Source: Acidimicrobiales bacterium (lineage in GTDB: Bacteria; Actinomycetota; Acidimicrobiia; Acidimicrobiales; Poriferisodalaceae). From it: 14,030 nucleotides of DNA. How positions within the stretch are numbered: position 1 is the stretch's first letter; every line of letters begins with the position of its first letter. Below are positions 6,485 through 13,089 of the stretch, piece by piece. The DNA lies in assembly GCA_020439485.1 (NCBI GenBank), contig JAGQSP010000234.1, positions 1 to 14,030 on the forward strand, written 5' to 3'. The position numbers and the translations under genes are program-made. Under the pieces are notes generated by a model. The model was not told the DNA's origin. It was given only the letters and a program-made list of their open reading frames with translations, and ran no database searches.

Positions 6485-7582
6485 ATGGATAACGATCGTA
6501 TGTTCCGCCTGGTCGAGGAATACTCGGCCTTTGGCGACCACCGCACGGGCACCGCGCCCGACCTCGCCGCCTGCGGCTGGTTCTTCGAACAACTCGAGGC
6601 CATAGGAGCGACCTGCGAACGGCGCAACGTGGTGTTCGACCGCTTCGATGCGTCGGCCCGGCTGACCTCGGCCGCAGGAGAACCCATCGCGTGCGAACCG
6701 GTCTACTACTCGGCGCTGGGCAGTTTCGAGACCCGCGATTTCGCGGTCGCAGAAGTGACCTCGAACGCCGTGGGCAACCCGCACGCTCTGGATCAGGCGC
6801 TCGGTGGTGACCCGTCTGTACCCGTCGTGGTCGCCATAGACAGCCCGGCCGACATGGTGCGCATGCCCAACCGGCCCATCGCCGACTGCACCGGCCCTGC
6901 GGCGGTGGTGGTGCCCGCCGATCGCGCATCCGAGCTCGACGGAGCCGTGCTGGGCTTCGAGGCTCAGTTGGTGCCCGGCATCTGTGAAGCTTCGTCCGCG
7001 GTGCTCGGTCCGGCCGACGGCCGGCCGGTCGTGGTGACCACACCACTGTCGGGTTGGTATCAGTGCGCGGGCGAGCGCGGCACGGGTATTGCGGTTGCAC
7101 TCGACCTCGTCGAGAGCCTGTCGGCCGACCACCGGGTCACGGTCGTCGCATGCTCGGGCCACGAACTGGCTCACACCGGCCTGGTCGTGTGGCTCGACGA
7201 TGCCTCCGAACTTGGAACGGTGCCCGCCGGTCCGGTGATTCACCTGGGGGCGTCGGTGGCGTCGCTGGAACCCGATGGATCTGGCGGTCGAAGGTTTGCC
7301 CGTCGGCGCGCGGCCCACACCATCGAAGCCCTGCATCTGGACGATCTGGTCGAGCCCGCCGGCTTCGTCAGCACGTACGACCCGCGACCTTGGCTGGGCG
7401 AGGGTGGCACGTGGCGCAACTACACCCAATCGCCGGTGTTGTCGTTCGCCGGGCATAGCCACTGGTTTCACACCCCGGGCGATGTTCCGGCGAACTCGAC
7501 CTCGGCCGAGGCCTTGGGCACCGCCTCGCGGGCCGTGCGCGACGCGGTGCATCGGTTCCTCGAGATGGTCGGCGAGGACTGA
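6485..7582 (+). CDS. M28-peptidase-like protein with altered metal site (HELAH)
   Basis: This is a 365-residue protein without a signal peptide. The overall pattern follows zinc aminopeptidases of clan MH (M28). An N-terminal helix with HRTGT comes first (residues 20-24). A core PVVVTTPLSGWYQCAGERGT (181-200) sits where M28 has its H-x-D and D-N-x-x-G metal motifs. VTVVACSGHELAHTGL (218-233) sits where M28 has its E-E motif. A late FAGHSHWFHTPGDVPANS (321-338) corresponds to the M28 YHtpxDtxd motif. The canonical His-Asp and Glu-Glu ligands are absent. HELAH (226-230) fits HExxH, and His329 is retained. It may use a different metal set or be non-catalytic. I recall related proteins with SGHELGH, but the activity is unknown to me. 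The gene starts 7 bases after the previous gene, is followed without a gap by the lipoprotein gene, and has no clear Shine-Dalgarno sequence. Confidence 0.75.
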   Translation: MDNDRMFRLVEEYSAFGDHRTGTAPDLAACGWFFEQLEAIGATCERRNVVFDRFDASARLTSAAGEPIACEPVYYSALGSFETRDFAVAEVTSNAVGNPHALDQALGGDPSVPVVVAIDSPADMVRMPNRPIADCTGPAAVVVPADRASELDGAVLGFEAQLVPGICEASSAVLGPADGRPVVVTTPLSGWYQCAGERGTGIAVALDLVESLSADHRVTVVACSGHELAHTGLVVWLDDASELGTVPAGPVIHLGASVASLEPDGSGGRRFARRRAAHTIEALHLDDLVEPAGFVSTYDPRPWLGEGGTWRNYTQSPVLSFAGHSHWFHTPGDVPANSTSAEALGTASRAVRDAVHRFLEMVGED

Positions 7583-8173
7583 GTGTCGAGTCGCAAGATC
7601 ATGGCCACAGCGCTGGTCACAGTGCTGGCGGTCGCAGCCGGTCTGGCGGGTTGCTCTTCTGATTCGCCCGAAACTGCGTCGACGTCGACCACCGACGCGG
7701 TGCCCCTGTCGCTGGACCCCGCCGCCGAGCCCGAAGAGATCGATGTGGTCATCGGCTCCGTCGAACTGAACCAGATGACCACCTTCGCTCCTGAGGGCTG
7801 GGTCTACGACGAACGATCCGACCTGTTCGAAGACAGCGCCAGCGAAGCCCGTTGGCAGGTAACCCGAGTTTGTCCCGAGCCGTGCACCGCTCGCAGCGAC
7901 GCCCAGTGGATCAACGCGGCCGACGGTTTCATCTCCGAGCGGCTCGCGGCCGAGGACCTCGACCCAACCCGGTTGGACATCGACGATCTCGAGCCGGGAC
8001 GGCGTTTCGTGGTGGCTTCTGACGACCAGCTTGTGGTGGCCGGCATGGCCCGCTGGGTCAGCGGCTCCAGCGAGATGATCTGGTGCTTGGTAACGGGTCC
8101 GCCCGGTGTTGCAACCGACTTGGTTCCGGTGCTGGAGTTCGCCTGTGACAACACCCAAGCGGCGCTCGAATAG
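7583..8173 (+). CDS. Putative lipoprotein, unknown function
   Basis: This 196-residue protein begins with GTG directly after the TGA of the preceding gene. Residues 2-20 form a type II signal peptide (SSRKIMATALVTVLAVAAGL) and LAGC (21-24) is a lipobox, so the mature protein would be lipidated at Cys24 and held on the outer face of the membrane. A Ser/Thr/Asp-rich linker (25-50) follows. The globular part (~52-190) is not one I recognise. It has four Cys (97, 101, 168, 188), possibly two disulfides, with CPEPC at 97-101. It is the last gene of the operon and converges on the GH77-like gene with only 15 bases between their stops and no terminator-like hairpin. A second start, ATG at 7601, would shorten the signal peptide and is less likely. 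Confidence 0.8.
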   Translation: MSSRKIMATALVTVLAVAAGLAGCSSDSPETASTSTTDAVPLSLDPAAEPEEIDVVIGSVELNQMTTFAPEGWVYDERSDLFEDSASEARWQVTRVCPEPCTARSDAQWINAADGFISERLAAEDLDPTRLDIDDLEPGRRFVVASDDQLVVAGMARWVSGSSEMIWCLVTGPPGVATDLVPVLEFACDNTQAALE

Positions 8174-8188
8174 GAGATCGAGGCGCGG

Positions 8189-9931
8189 CTAGGCCCAGCT
8201 GCGAGCGAAGTCTTCCACCCAGCGCCGCACCCGTTCGTCGTCGAGGCTGGCGTTGAACCCTCTGGGGTGACGCACCCTGAACCGGTGGTCGCCGTCGGAT
8301 TCCAGCGGGCGGGGCCCATAGTCGGCCAGCAATTCGTCGAGGTGTATCAGGGCTGCGTGTCCGGCCGCGCGCGATAACTGTTCGTTGTGGTTGCGGCGGG
8401 TCATGTCGGTGCGGGCGTCCAGCAAGGGGTCGAGGACGCCTGCGGCCTTCACCCTCTGCCTGACGAAGTCGGGGGCGCTCGACAGGTTGCCGCCGGTCAC
8501 GAAGGCACCGACACGGTTGGCCTCCAGACACACCAGCGCCAATTGCTCCTCGGATGCCTGGTTCACGTACACCCCCTGGTCGGGGTCTGCGCCGTCTGGC
8601 ACACACCAGGTGCGCCACAGCGCCGAGGTCTGGTCTATTCGGATGAACCCGCCCTGAGCGTGATGCCTGATCGCCTCGTGGAAACTGTGGTGGGCGCGCC
8701 GCCGACTGCGCTGTGGGCGTGCCGCGGGGTGGCCCCAGTCGCTGCCGGCCGCAGTGCCGTCGGGTGGCTCGAACACCCTGGTGCGATTCATGTACAGCCT
8801 CTGGTCCGACCACACGTCGAACCCCATCGAGTGCACGCCCATGGTTATCTCGAGCTGAAGCCGTTGGCCCCTATCGCGCATGGTGTCGATGAGCGACTCG
8901 ATCTGGGTGAACGCCAGCCACTGCCCGACCTGATGAGCGAGCTCGATGTCGGGGTCGACGGGGGCGCTCGACAGGTCGCCCTGGCGCCACGGTGCTGGCC
9001 ACCTGCGCCAGTCGCGCGACATGGTTTCGCCCAGTGATCTGAAGCGGGCGTACTGCATGATGCGCGGATTCGACACCAGGAACCGGTCGAGCTGGGCGCG
9101 CAGTGCGGGGTGGTCGCGCACGACCCGCGAGTAGGCGATCAGCGAACTGCGGAACCGCTGGGCGACGTCGGGATAGTCGACCAGCCTGGGTGTGCGTTCG
9201 GGCGGGTCGACCACGACGTCGGCGATGGCCTCGGCGCCGGGTGCCAGGGCGAGGTCTATGTTCAGCATGTTCCAGCCCACGCGTGTGACGGGGGCGAAGG
9301 GAACGATCTCTTGAGGTGTGTCGAGGAACACGGGCAGCAACGGCAGCGTGGCGACGAACTCGCCACCCAGCTCGTGAACCGAATCGGCCAGTTGGCGAAG
9401 AGCGGTGAAGTTGCCGACTCCGTGATCGTCTGCCCCCCTGAGAGCGAAGGCCGAGGCGAAAACCCCCCAGAACCGTCGGGTCGGGGATGGCACTTGACGC
9501 GGAGTCGAGATCACCATGGTCAGGTGCTCGCGGCCCGAGATGCCGATGCTGAGCGTGTGAACGCCCATGGGTAGCGGCGCCTGGAAACACACCGTGCCGT
9601 CCGAGACGTCCGCGGCGAGCGAGTTGCCGACCTCGGTCACCAGGATGGCGCCCTGCAGCGCGGGGCCGACAGCGATCGGTTCGAACCTTCCGTCCCATGC
9701 GACGATCACCGGTTCGATCGCCGACTGTTGCAGCTCGTGAACCAGGGCGTCTGCGATGTCGGTGTCGGTGTTGAGCGGGTGGTCGAGCAGGTCTTCGAGA
9801 ACGGCGCGGACTATGTCTTCTTCGGGGGCTGCAATTGCCGGGCAGCCGCCGCCCGGCGCGGTGCCGCCGATCTGTAGTCCCGACGCTGTCGCCAGTTTGC
9901 CGAGAGCGCTTGAGGGGTCTACCGGCGCCAC
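8189..9931 (-). CDS. GH77 (4-alpha-glucanotransferase/MalQ) homologue lacking catalytic residues
   Basis: This 580-residue protein is related to amylomaltase, which transfers glucan chains in maltodextrin metabolism. Family marks are an N-terminal region beginning SSALGKLATASGLQIGG, RGADDHGVGNFTALRQLADS (165-184), ATLPLLPVF, SDWGHPAARPQR (397-408), FIRIDQTSALWRTWCVPDG (429-447) and LEANRVGAFVTGGNLSSAPD (469-488). The nucleophile Asp433 in RID is kept, but the next residue is Gln instead of His. The acid/base motif G-E-D-L-G reads G-G-N-L-S, so Glu is Gly481. The C-terminal part normally carrying the third carboxylate (T-H-D) is replaced by ~95 unrelated residues. Other frames do not contain the missing part, so a simple frameshift is unlikely. 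GTG 9931 is chosen because TACCGT lies 7 bases upstream; an in-frame GTG at 9997 would run into the divergent promoter region. It is likely a pseudoenzyme or has a changed activity. Confidence 0.82.
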   Translation of the reverse strand: MAPVDPSSALGKLATASGLQIGGTAPGGGCPAIAAPEEDIVRAVLEDLLDHPLNTDTDIADALVHELQQSAIEPVIVAWDGRFEPIAVGPALQGAILVTEVGNSLAADVSDGTVCFQAPLPMGVHTLSIGISGREHLTMVISTPRQVPSPTRRFWGVFASAFALRGADDHGVGNFTALRQLADSVHELGGEFVATLPLLPVFLDTPQEIVPFAPVTRVGWNMLNIDLALAPGAEAIADVVVDPPERTPRLVDYPDVAQRFRSSLIAYSRVVRDHPALRAQLDRFLVSNPRIMQYARFRSLGETMSRDWRRWPAPWRQGDLSSAPVDPDIELAHQVGQWLAFTQIESLIDTMRDRGQRLQLEITMGVHSMGFDVWSDQRLYMNRTRVFEPPDGTAAGSDWGHPAARPQRSRRRAHHSFHEAIRHHAQGGFIRIDQTSALWRTWCVPDGADPDQGVYVNQASEEQLALVCLEANRVGAFVTGGNLSSAPDFVRQRVKAAGVLDPLLDARTDMTRRNHNEQLSRAAGHAALIHLDELLADYGPRPLESDGDHRFRVRHPRGFNASLDDERVRRWVEDFARSWA

Positions 9932-9938
9932 GACCGAA

Positions 9939-9968
9939 ACGGTAGGCGATGGCGGTGTTGCTACCCAA
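9939..9968 (-). promoter_or_regulatory. Promoter for a leaderless GH77-like gene (TACCGT, -35-like TTGGGT)
   Basis: On the minus strand TACCGT (9944-9939) stands exactly 7 bases before GTG 9931. TTGGGT (9968-9963) is a plausible -35 with an 18-base spacer. This -35 overlaps the palindrome CCCAATTGGG (9964-9973), so a protein bound there could block it. Confidence 0.5.
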
Positions 9969-9987
9969 TTGGGGGTCGGGCCCCGAC
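9964..9987. promoter_or_regulatory. Two adjacent palindromes in the divergent GH77/ABC intergenic region
   Basis: CCCAATTGGG (9964-9973) is a perfect 10-base palindrome. GTCGGG-C-CCCGAC (9975-9987) is a perfect 6-bp inverted repeat with a single central base. They lie side by side in the 89-base space between two divergent start codons. They are candidate operators for a regulator acting on both genes, but no regulator gene is adjacent. High GC makes short palindromes less rare, so the call is tentative. Confidence 0.4.
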
Positions 9988-10007
9988 GCGCTGTCACAGC
10001 CCATCGC

Positions 10008-10013
10008 TAGTGT
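10008..10013 (+). promoter_or_regulatory. -10 element (TAGTGT) for a leaderless DrrA-type ATPase gene
   Basis: TAGTGT is followed by 7 bases and ATG 10021, the same spacing seen at four other genes in the window. No Shine-Dalgarno sequence or convincing -35 is seen. Confidence 0.6.
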
Positions 10014-10020
10014 GCCCGCC

Positions 10021-10974
10021 ATGAAAGCGATCGAGGTCAGCGGGCTCGTGCGTAGGTTTGGCGAGTTCACCGCTGTGGGCGGGGTCAGCCTTGCCGTCGA
10101 CAAGGGCGAGATCTACGGCTTCCTGGGCCCCAACGGCGCGGGCAAGTCGACCACCGTGCGCATGTTGTGCACCCTGTTGGCCATAACCGAGGGTCGGGCC
10201 AGTGTCGCCGGCTACGACGTCGCGTCCCAGGCCGACCAGGTCCGGCTGCGCATCGGTGTGGCTCTGCAAGAGTCGGCCATCGACGAGAAACAGACCGGGC
10301 GCGAGGTCATCGAGCTGTCGGCCCGCCTGTACGGCCTACGGGGTTCGGTTCTGCAGCGCCGGGTCGCCGAGGTCATCGACTTCGTCGACATCGGCGACGC
10401 CATGGACCGCTTCGTCAAGGAGTACTCGGGTGGCATGAAGCGGCGGTTGGACCTGGCCGCGTCGTTGGTGCACGACCCTCAGGTGCTGTTCCTCGACGAG
10501 CCCACCACCGGCCTCGACCCCGTCAGCCGTGCCCGGGTGTGGCAAGAGGTCGAGCGGCTTCGCAACGAGTTGGGCATGACGGTGTTCCTGACCACCCAGT
10601 ACCTCGAGGAGGCAGACGCCCTCGCCGATCGGGTGGGCATCATCGACGGCGGGGTCCTGGTCGCCGAGGGAACCCCTGGCGCGCTCAAGCGGTCGGTGGG
10701 CAACGACCTGGTCACCGTCCACGTCGGCGACAGGGGAGAGCTGGCCAGCTCCACGGCCTCGGCCGTTCGCGGAGTCGAGTCGGTTCGCCTCGACGGCGAA
10801 ACATTGACGGTCACCACCGCGGACGGCTCCAGCCTGGTCGGCCCGCTGGTAGTTGCGCTCAACGGCGCCCAGGTCGAGGTCGGCACCTTGTCGGTGCGCA
10901 CGCCGACCCTCGACGACGTGTTCTTGGCCAAGACCGGCCACCACCTCGAGCCCGGCGAGGAGCCAGCCCGATGA
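10021..10974 (+). CDS. ABC transporter ATP-binding protein, DrrA (daunorubicin resistance) type
   Basis: This is a 317-residue cytoplasmic ATPase that powers an ABC-2 exporter formed with the next gene product. Motifs in order are Walker A GPNGAGKST (36-44), Q-loop Gln83 (VALQES), signature YSGGMKRRL (135-143), Walker B VLFLDEP (155-161) with Glu160, D-loop TGLDP, and a switch region LTTQYLEEAD (190-199) in which the usual His is Gln193. That Gln is typical of the DrrA subfamily rather than a defect. The C-terminal regulatory part ends with TPTLDDVFLAKTGHH (294-308), the conserved LDxVFLxxTG tail of DrrA proteins. The start is set by the TAGTGT promoter 7 bases upstream; an in-frame ATG at 9949 would lie inside the divergent regulatory region. 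The stop overlaps the permease start (ATGA). The substrate may be a drug, lipid or natural product and cannot be told from sequence. Confidence 0.94.
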   Translation: MKAIEVSGLVRRFGEFTAVGGVSLAVDKGEIYGFLGPNGAGKSTTVRMLCTLLAITEGRASVAGYDVASQADQVRLRIGVALQESAIDEKQTGREVIELSARLYGLRGSVLQRRVAEVIDFVDIGDAMDRFVKEYSGGMKRRLDLAASLVHDPQVLFLDEPTTGLDPVSRARVWQEVERLRNELGMTVFLTTQYLEEADALADRVGIIDGGVLVAEGTPGALKRSVGNDLVTVHVGDRGELASSTASAVRGVESVRLDGETLTVTTADGSSLVGPLVVALNGAQVEVGTLSVRTPTLDDVFLAKTGHHLEPGEEPAR

Positions 10975-11780
10975 ACCCCAACACTGCGTCCGATACCGAT
11001 TCGGCCACCCTCGCCAGGCCTTCGTCGTTCCTGTGGGACGTTGCCACGGTGGCTCGGCGAGCTGTTCGCTCGCTGGGCCGCGAACCCGAGTTCATCGTGC
11101 CTGCGCTGATCGTTCCGGTGTTCTTCTTCATCGTCAACGTAGGTGCCCTGCAAGATGTCGCCGAGCAGATTCCCGGCGTCGACTACAAGGCGTTCCAGCT
11201 GCCGGTGGCCATCGTGTTCGCGGTCACCGGTGTGTCGCGGGCCTCGACGCTGGTCGTCGACATCGAATCCGGCTACCTCGATCGGTTGTTGATAACACCG
11301 GTCAGGCGTTCGGCGTTGCTGTTGGGCCTCATGGTGGCCGACGTCGTGCTGGTCGCGGGCCTTGCCTTCGGAGTGACCTTGCTGGGGTTCGTCGCCGGCG
11401 TGAGCTTTGCCACCGGCATTGCCGGCTATCTGGTGTTCATGGTCATCGCATCGCTGTGGGGCCTGGCCTTCACCGGGTTCCCCTACACGGTCGCCCTGCG
11501 CACCGGCAACCCCGCTGCCGTCAACTCGTCGTTCATCCTGTTCTTCCCGTTCGCCTTCCTCACCACGTCGTTCGTGCCCCAGGAAGCGATGACAGGCTGG
11601 CTGGCCGCCATAGCCGACTACAACCCGGTGACATACCTGCTCGGCGGGCTTCGCAGCCTGCTCACCGACGGCTGGGACTGGAGCTCGATCGGGCAGGCCT
11701 TTGCCGCCACCGTCGGGCTGGGTCTGGTGACGTTCACGATGGCTTTCCGGGCGCTGGCCGCCCGAACCCGCACCGGCTGA
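10971..11780 (+). CDS. ABC-2 type permease, DrrB-like
   Basis: This is a 269-residue integral membrane partner of the preceding ATPase, coupled to it by an ATGA overlap. A short cytoplasmic N-terminus (1-40, including RRAVRSLGREPEF, the usual entry to ABC-2 permeases) is followed by about six hydrophobic segments near residues 42-60, 78-95, 115-145, 148-172, 186-205 and 240-262. The conserved ABC-2 features GYLDRLLITPVRRSAL (101-116) and NPVTYLLGGLRSLL (218-231) are present. The length is normal for a half-size DrrB permease, so the transporter would be a two-plus-two assembly. The frame is open much further upstream, but that region is antiparallel coding noise within the ATPase gene. The gene ends 21 bases before the DUF3039 start. 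Confidence 0.92.
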   Translation: MNPNTASDTDSATLARPSSFLWDVATVARRAVRSLGREPEFIVPALIVPVFFFIVNVGALQDVAEQIPGVDYKAFQLPVAIVFAVTGVSRASTLVVDIESGYLDRLLITPVRRSALLLGLMVADVVLVAGLAFGVTLLGFVAGVSFATGIAGYLVFMVIASLWGLAFTGFPYTVALRTGNPAAVNSSFILFFPFAFLTTSFVPQEAMTGWLAAIADYNPVTYLLGGLRSLLTDGWDWSSIGQAFAATVGLGLVTFTMAFRALAARTRTG

Positions 11781-11788
11781 ACGCCCTC

Positions 11789-11794
11789 TAGCCT
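11789..11794 (+). promoter_or_regulatory. -10 element (TAGCCT) for a leaderless DUF3039 gene
   Basis: TAGCCT is followed by 7 bases and ATG 11802. It lies in the 21-base gap after the permease stop, so the DUF3039-DUF2236 pair probably has its own promoter in addition to any read-through. Confidence 0.55.
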
Positions 11795-11801
11795 GTAGAC
11801 C

Positions 11802-12071
11802 ATGCAGACGTTCAGGGCGGCAACCGAACTCGAGACCGGCACCACCACGACGATCGAGCACGACACCGAGCATCACCTCGACGAGCCGGGCGACCACGAC
11901 CGATTCGCCCACTACGTGCCCAAATCCGAGATAACCAAGGCCATGGTCACAGGCGAGCCGTGCACCGCGCTGTGCGGCAAGAAGTGGGTGCCATCGCGCG
12001 TCCCCGAGAACTATCCGGTCTGCCCCGACTGCAAGAAGATCTACGAGTTGCGGGCCAAGATGGGGCTCTAG
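11802..12071 (+). CDS. DUF3039 family protein (small zinc-ribbon-like)
   Basis: This 89-residue protein belongs to a family conserved in actinobacteria and without known function. The family core covers residues ~42-85: HYVPKSEI, then a Cys pair in GEPCTALCGKKWVPSR (51-66), then YPVCPDCKKIYELR (70-83). The Cys residues at 54, 58, 73 and 76 are likely zinc ligands. The N-terminal ~40 residues are rich in Thr, Glu, Asp and His and are probably disordered. The start follows a TAGCCT hexamer at 7 bases. The DUF2236 gene begins 4 bases after the stop, so the two are very likely cotranscribed. Confidence 0.88.
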   Translation: MQTFRAATELETGTTTTIEHDTEHHLDEPGDHDRFAHYVPKSEITKAMVTGEPCTALCGKKWVPSRVPENYPVCPDCKKIYELRAKMGL

Positions 12072-12075
12072 CCAG

Positions 12076-13008
12076 TTGGCACCGATCTCAGGCAACACCC
12101 CGGGACTCGAACTGATCCGCGACCGCATCGGCGCCTCGGTCCGAAACGTGCTCAGCGGCGGACACAGTTCGTCACCAGACGAAGTCGACCTGGCCCCCTT
12201 CAGCGAGCCGCCAGGCGATCCGGGCCTGTTTGGCCCAGATTCGGTGGCCTGGCAGGTACACGCCGACCCGGCGATGCTGATCGGAGGCATCCGGTCGCTG
12301 CTGATGCAAACGACGCACCCGCTGGCCATGGCGGGAGTTGCCGAGCACTCGAACTATCGAAGCGACCCTTGGGGTCGGCTTCATCGCACCGCTCAATACG
12401 TCACCATCACCTCCTACGGCGGAACCGCCCAAGCCCAGCGTGCGATCCGCAACGTCAAGGCGATCCACAAGAGGGTCAAGGGCGTGGCCCCTGACGGCAG
12501 GCCCTATTCGGCATCAGACCCCGATCTGGTGACCTGGGTGCACGTCACCGAGGTAGACAGCTTCTTGACCTCGGTGCAGCGGTTCGGCACCACACAGCTG
12601 TCGCCCGAGCAGGCCGATCGGTATGTCGACGAGATGGCCCAACTGGGGTTGGCCATGGGAGCCAAAGAGGTTCCCCGCTCGGTCGCAGACATCGCCGCCT
12701 ACTACAAGTCGGTCGACTCGCAGCTCGAGGCCGGTCCTCAAGCCAGGTCTGCCATTCGGTTCTTGATGTGGCCGCCGGTGCCGTCGCGAATCCGCCCGGC
12801 CTATGCCGTGTTGGCGGCGGCCGCGGTGTCGACCATGCCCATGCGGCTGCGCAAGATGTTGTGGCTGCCCGAGACCCCTTCGATCGACAAGGCCTTGGTG
12901 GTGCCTGCGGGCGAGCTGTGCACAGCGGTGCTGGGTTGGGCGCTGGGCCCGAGCCCGGTGGTCGAGGCCGCATTGCGCCGCGCCGGGGCCACGGATGCCG
13001 CCGGCTGA
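12076..13008 (+). CDS. DUF2236 / MpaB-family oxygenase-like protein
   Basis: This 310-residue protein starts at TTG 12076, 4 bases after the DUF3039 stop. The run GGGG at 12062-12065 may serve as a weak ribosome binding site. The family region spans about residues 50-260: LFGPDSVAWQVHADPAMLIG, LLMQTTHPLAMAGVAEHS (75-92), then SDPWGRLHRTAQYVTITSYG (96-115), AIHKRVKGV (129-137) and DLVTWVHVTEVDSF (150-163). His81, Arg101, Arg104, His131 and His156 fit the conserved polar positions of DUF2236. Characterised relatives (latex-clearing protein, MpaB) are b-type heme oxygenases or peroxidases, but the substrate here is unknown. There is no signal peptide. Hydrophobic stretches near 243-255 and 283-291 could touch the membrane. 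A later start is possible, but the conserved region would not change. Confidence 0.82.
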   Translation: MAPISGNTPGLELIRDRIGASVRNVLSGGHSSSPDEVDLAPFSEPPGDPGLFGPDSVAWQVHADPAMLIGGIRSLLMQTTHPLAMAGVAEHSNYRSDPWGRLHRTAQYVTITSYGGTAQAQRAIRNVKAIHKRVKGVAPDGRPYSASDPDLVTWVHVTEVDSFLTSVQRFGTTQLSPEQADRYVDEMAQLGLAMGAKEVPRSVADIAAYYKSVDSQLEAGPQARSAIRFLMWPPVPSRIRPAYAVLAAAAVSTMPMRLRKMLWLPETPSIDKALVVPAGELCTAVLGWALGPSPVVEAALRRAGATDAAG

Positions 13009-13089
13009 CCCACGGCGAGTTGTGAACGAACTCTGAAATCGGGGTTCTCGGGAAGTCGTGGTGGCTCTAGCGGGTTGTCTGGCGATGTC

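Noticed and set aside
6458..8158. Long minus-strand open frame (566 codons) opposite the M28-like and lipoprotein genes
   Set aside because: It is the antisense of two genes with clear features (HTPGD and HELAH motifs, lipobox). Its product shows no known motif and lacks a promoter with the local TANNNT-N7 pattern.
8189..8600. Frameshift explaining the missing catalytic end of the GH77-like protein
   Set aside because: The other minus-strand frames in this stretch show no T-H-D motif or other GH77 C-terminal sequence, so replacement or loss is more likely than a single indel.
9949..10020. Upstream in-frame starts for the DrrA-type ATPase (9949) and the GH77-like gene (9997)
   Set aside because: They would make the two divergent genes overlap and include their own -10 elements. 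The extra residues match no family sequence.
10479..12329. Long open frame on the minus strand (616 codons) opposite the ABC transporter and downstream genes
   Set aside because: It runs antisense across several clear genes with family motifs. Its product is low-complexity, rich in Arg/Gly/Gln, and has no recognisable domain. It is a typical high-GC shadow.
13017..13033. Small inverted repeat GAGTT-N7-AACTC after the DUF2236 gene as a terminator
   Set aside because: A 5-bp AT-containing stem with a 7-base loop and no T-run is too weak to call in this sequence.
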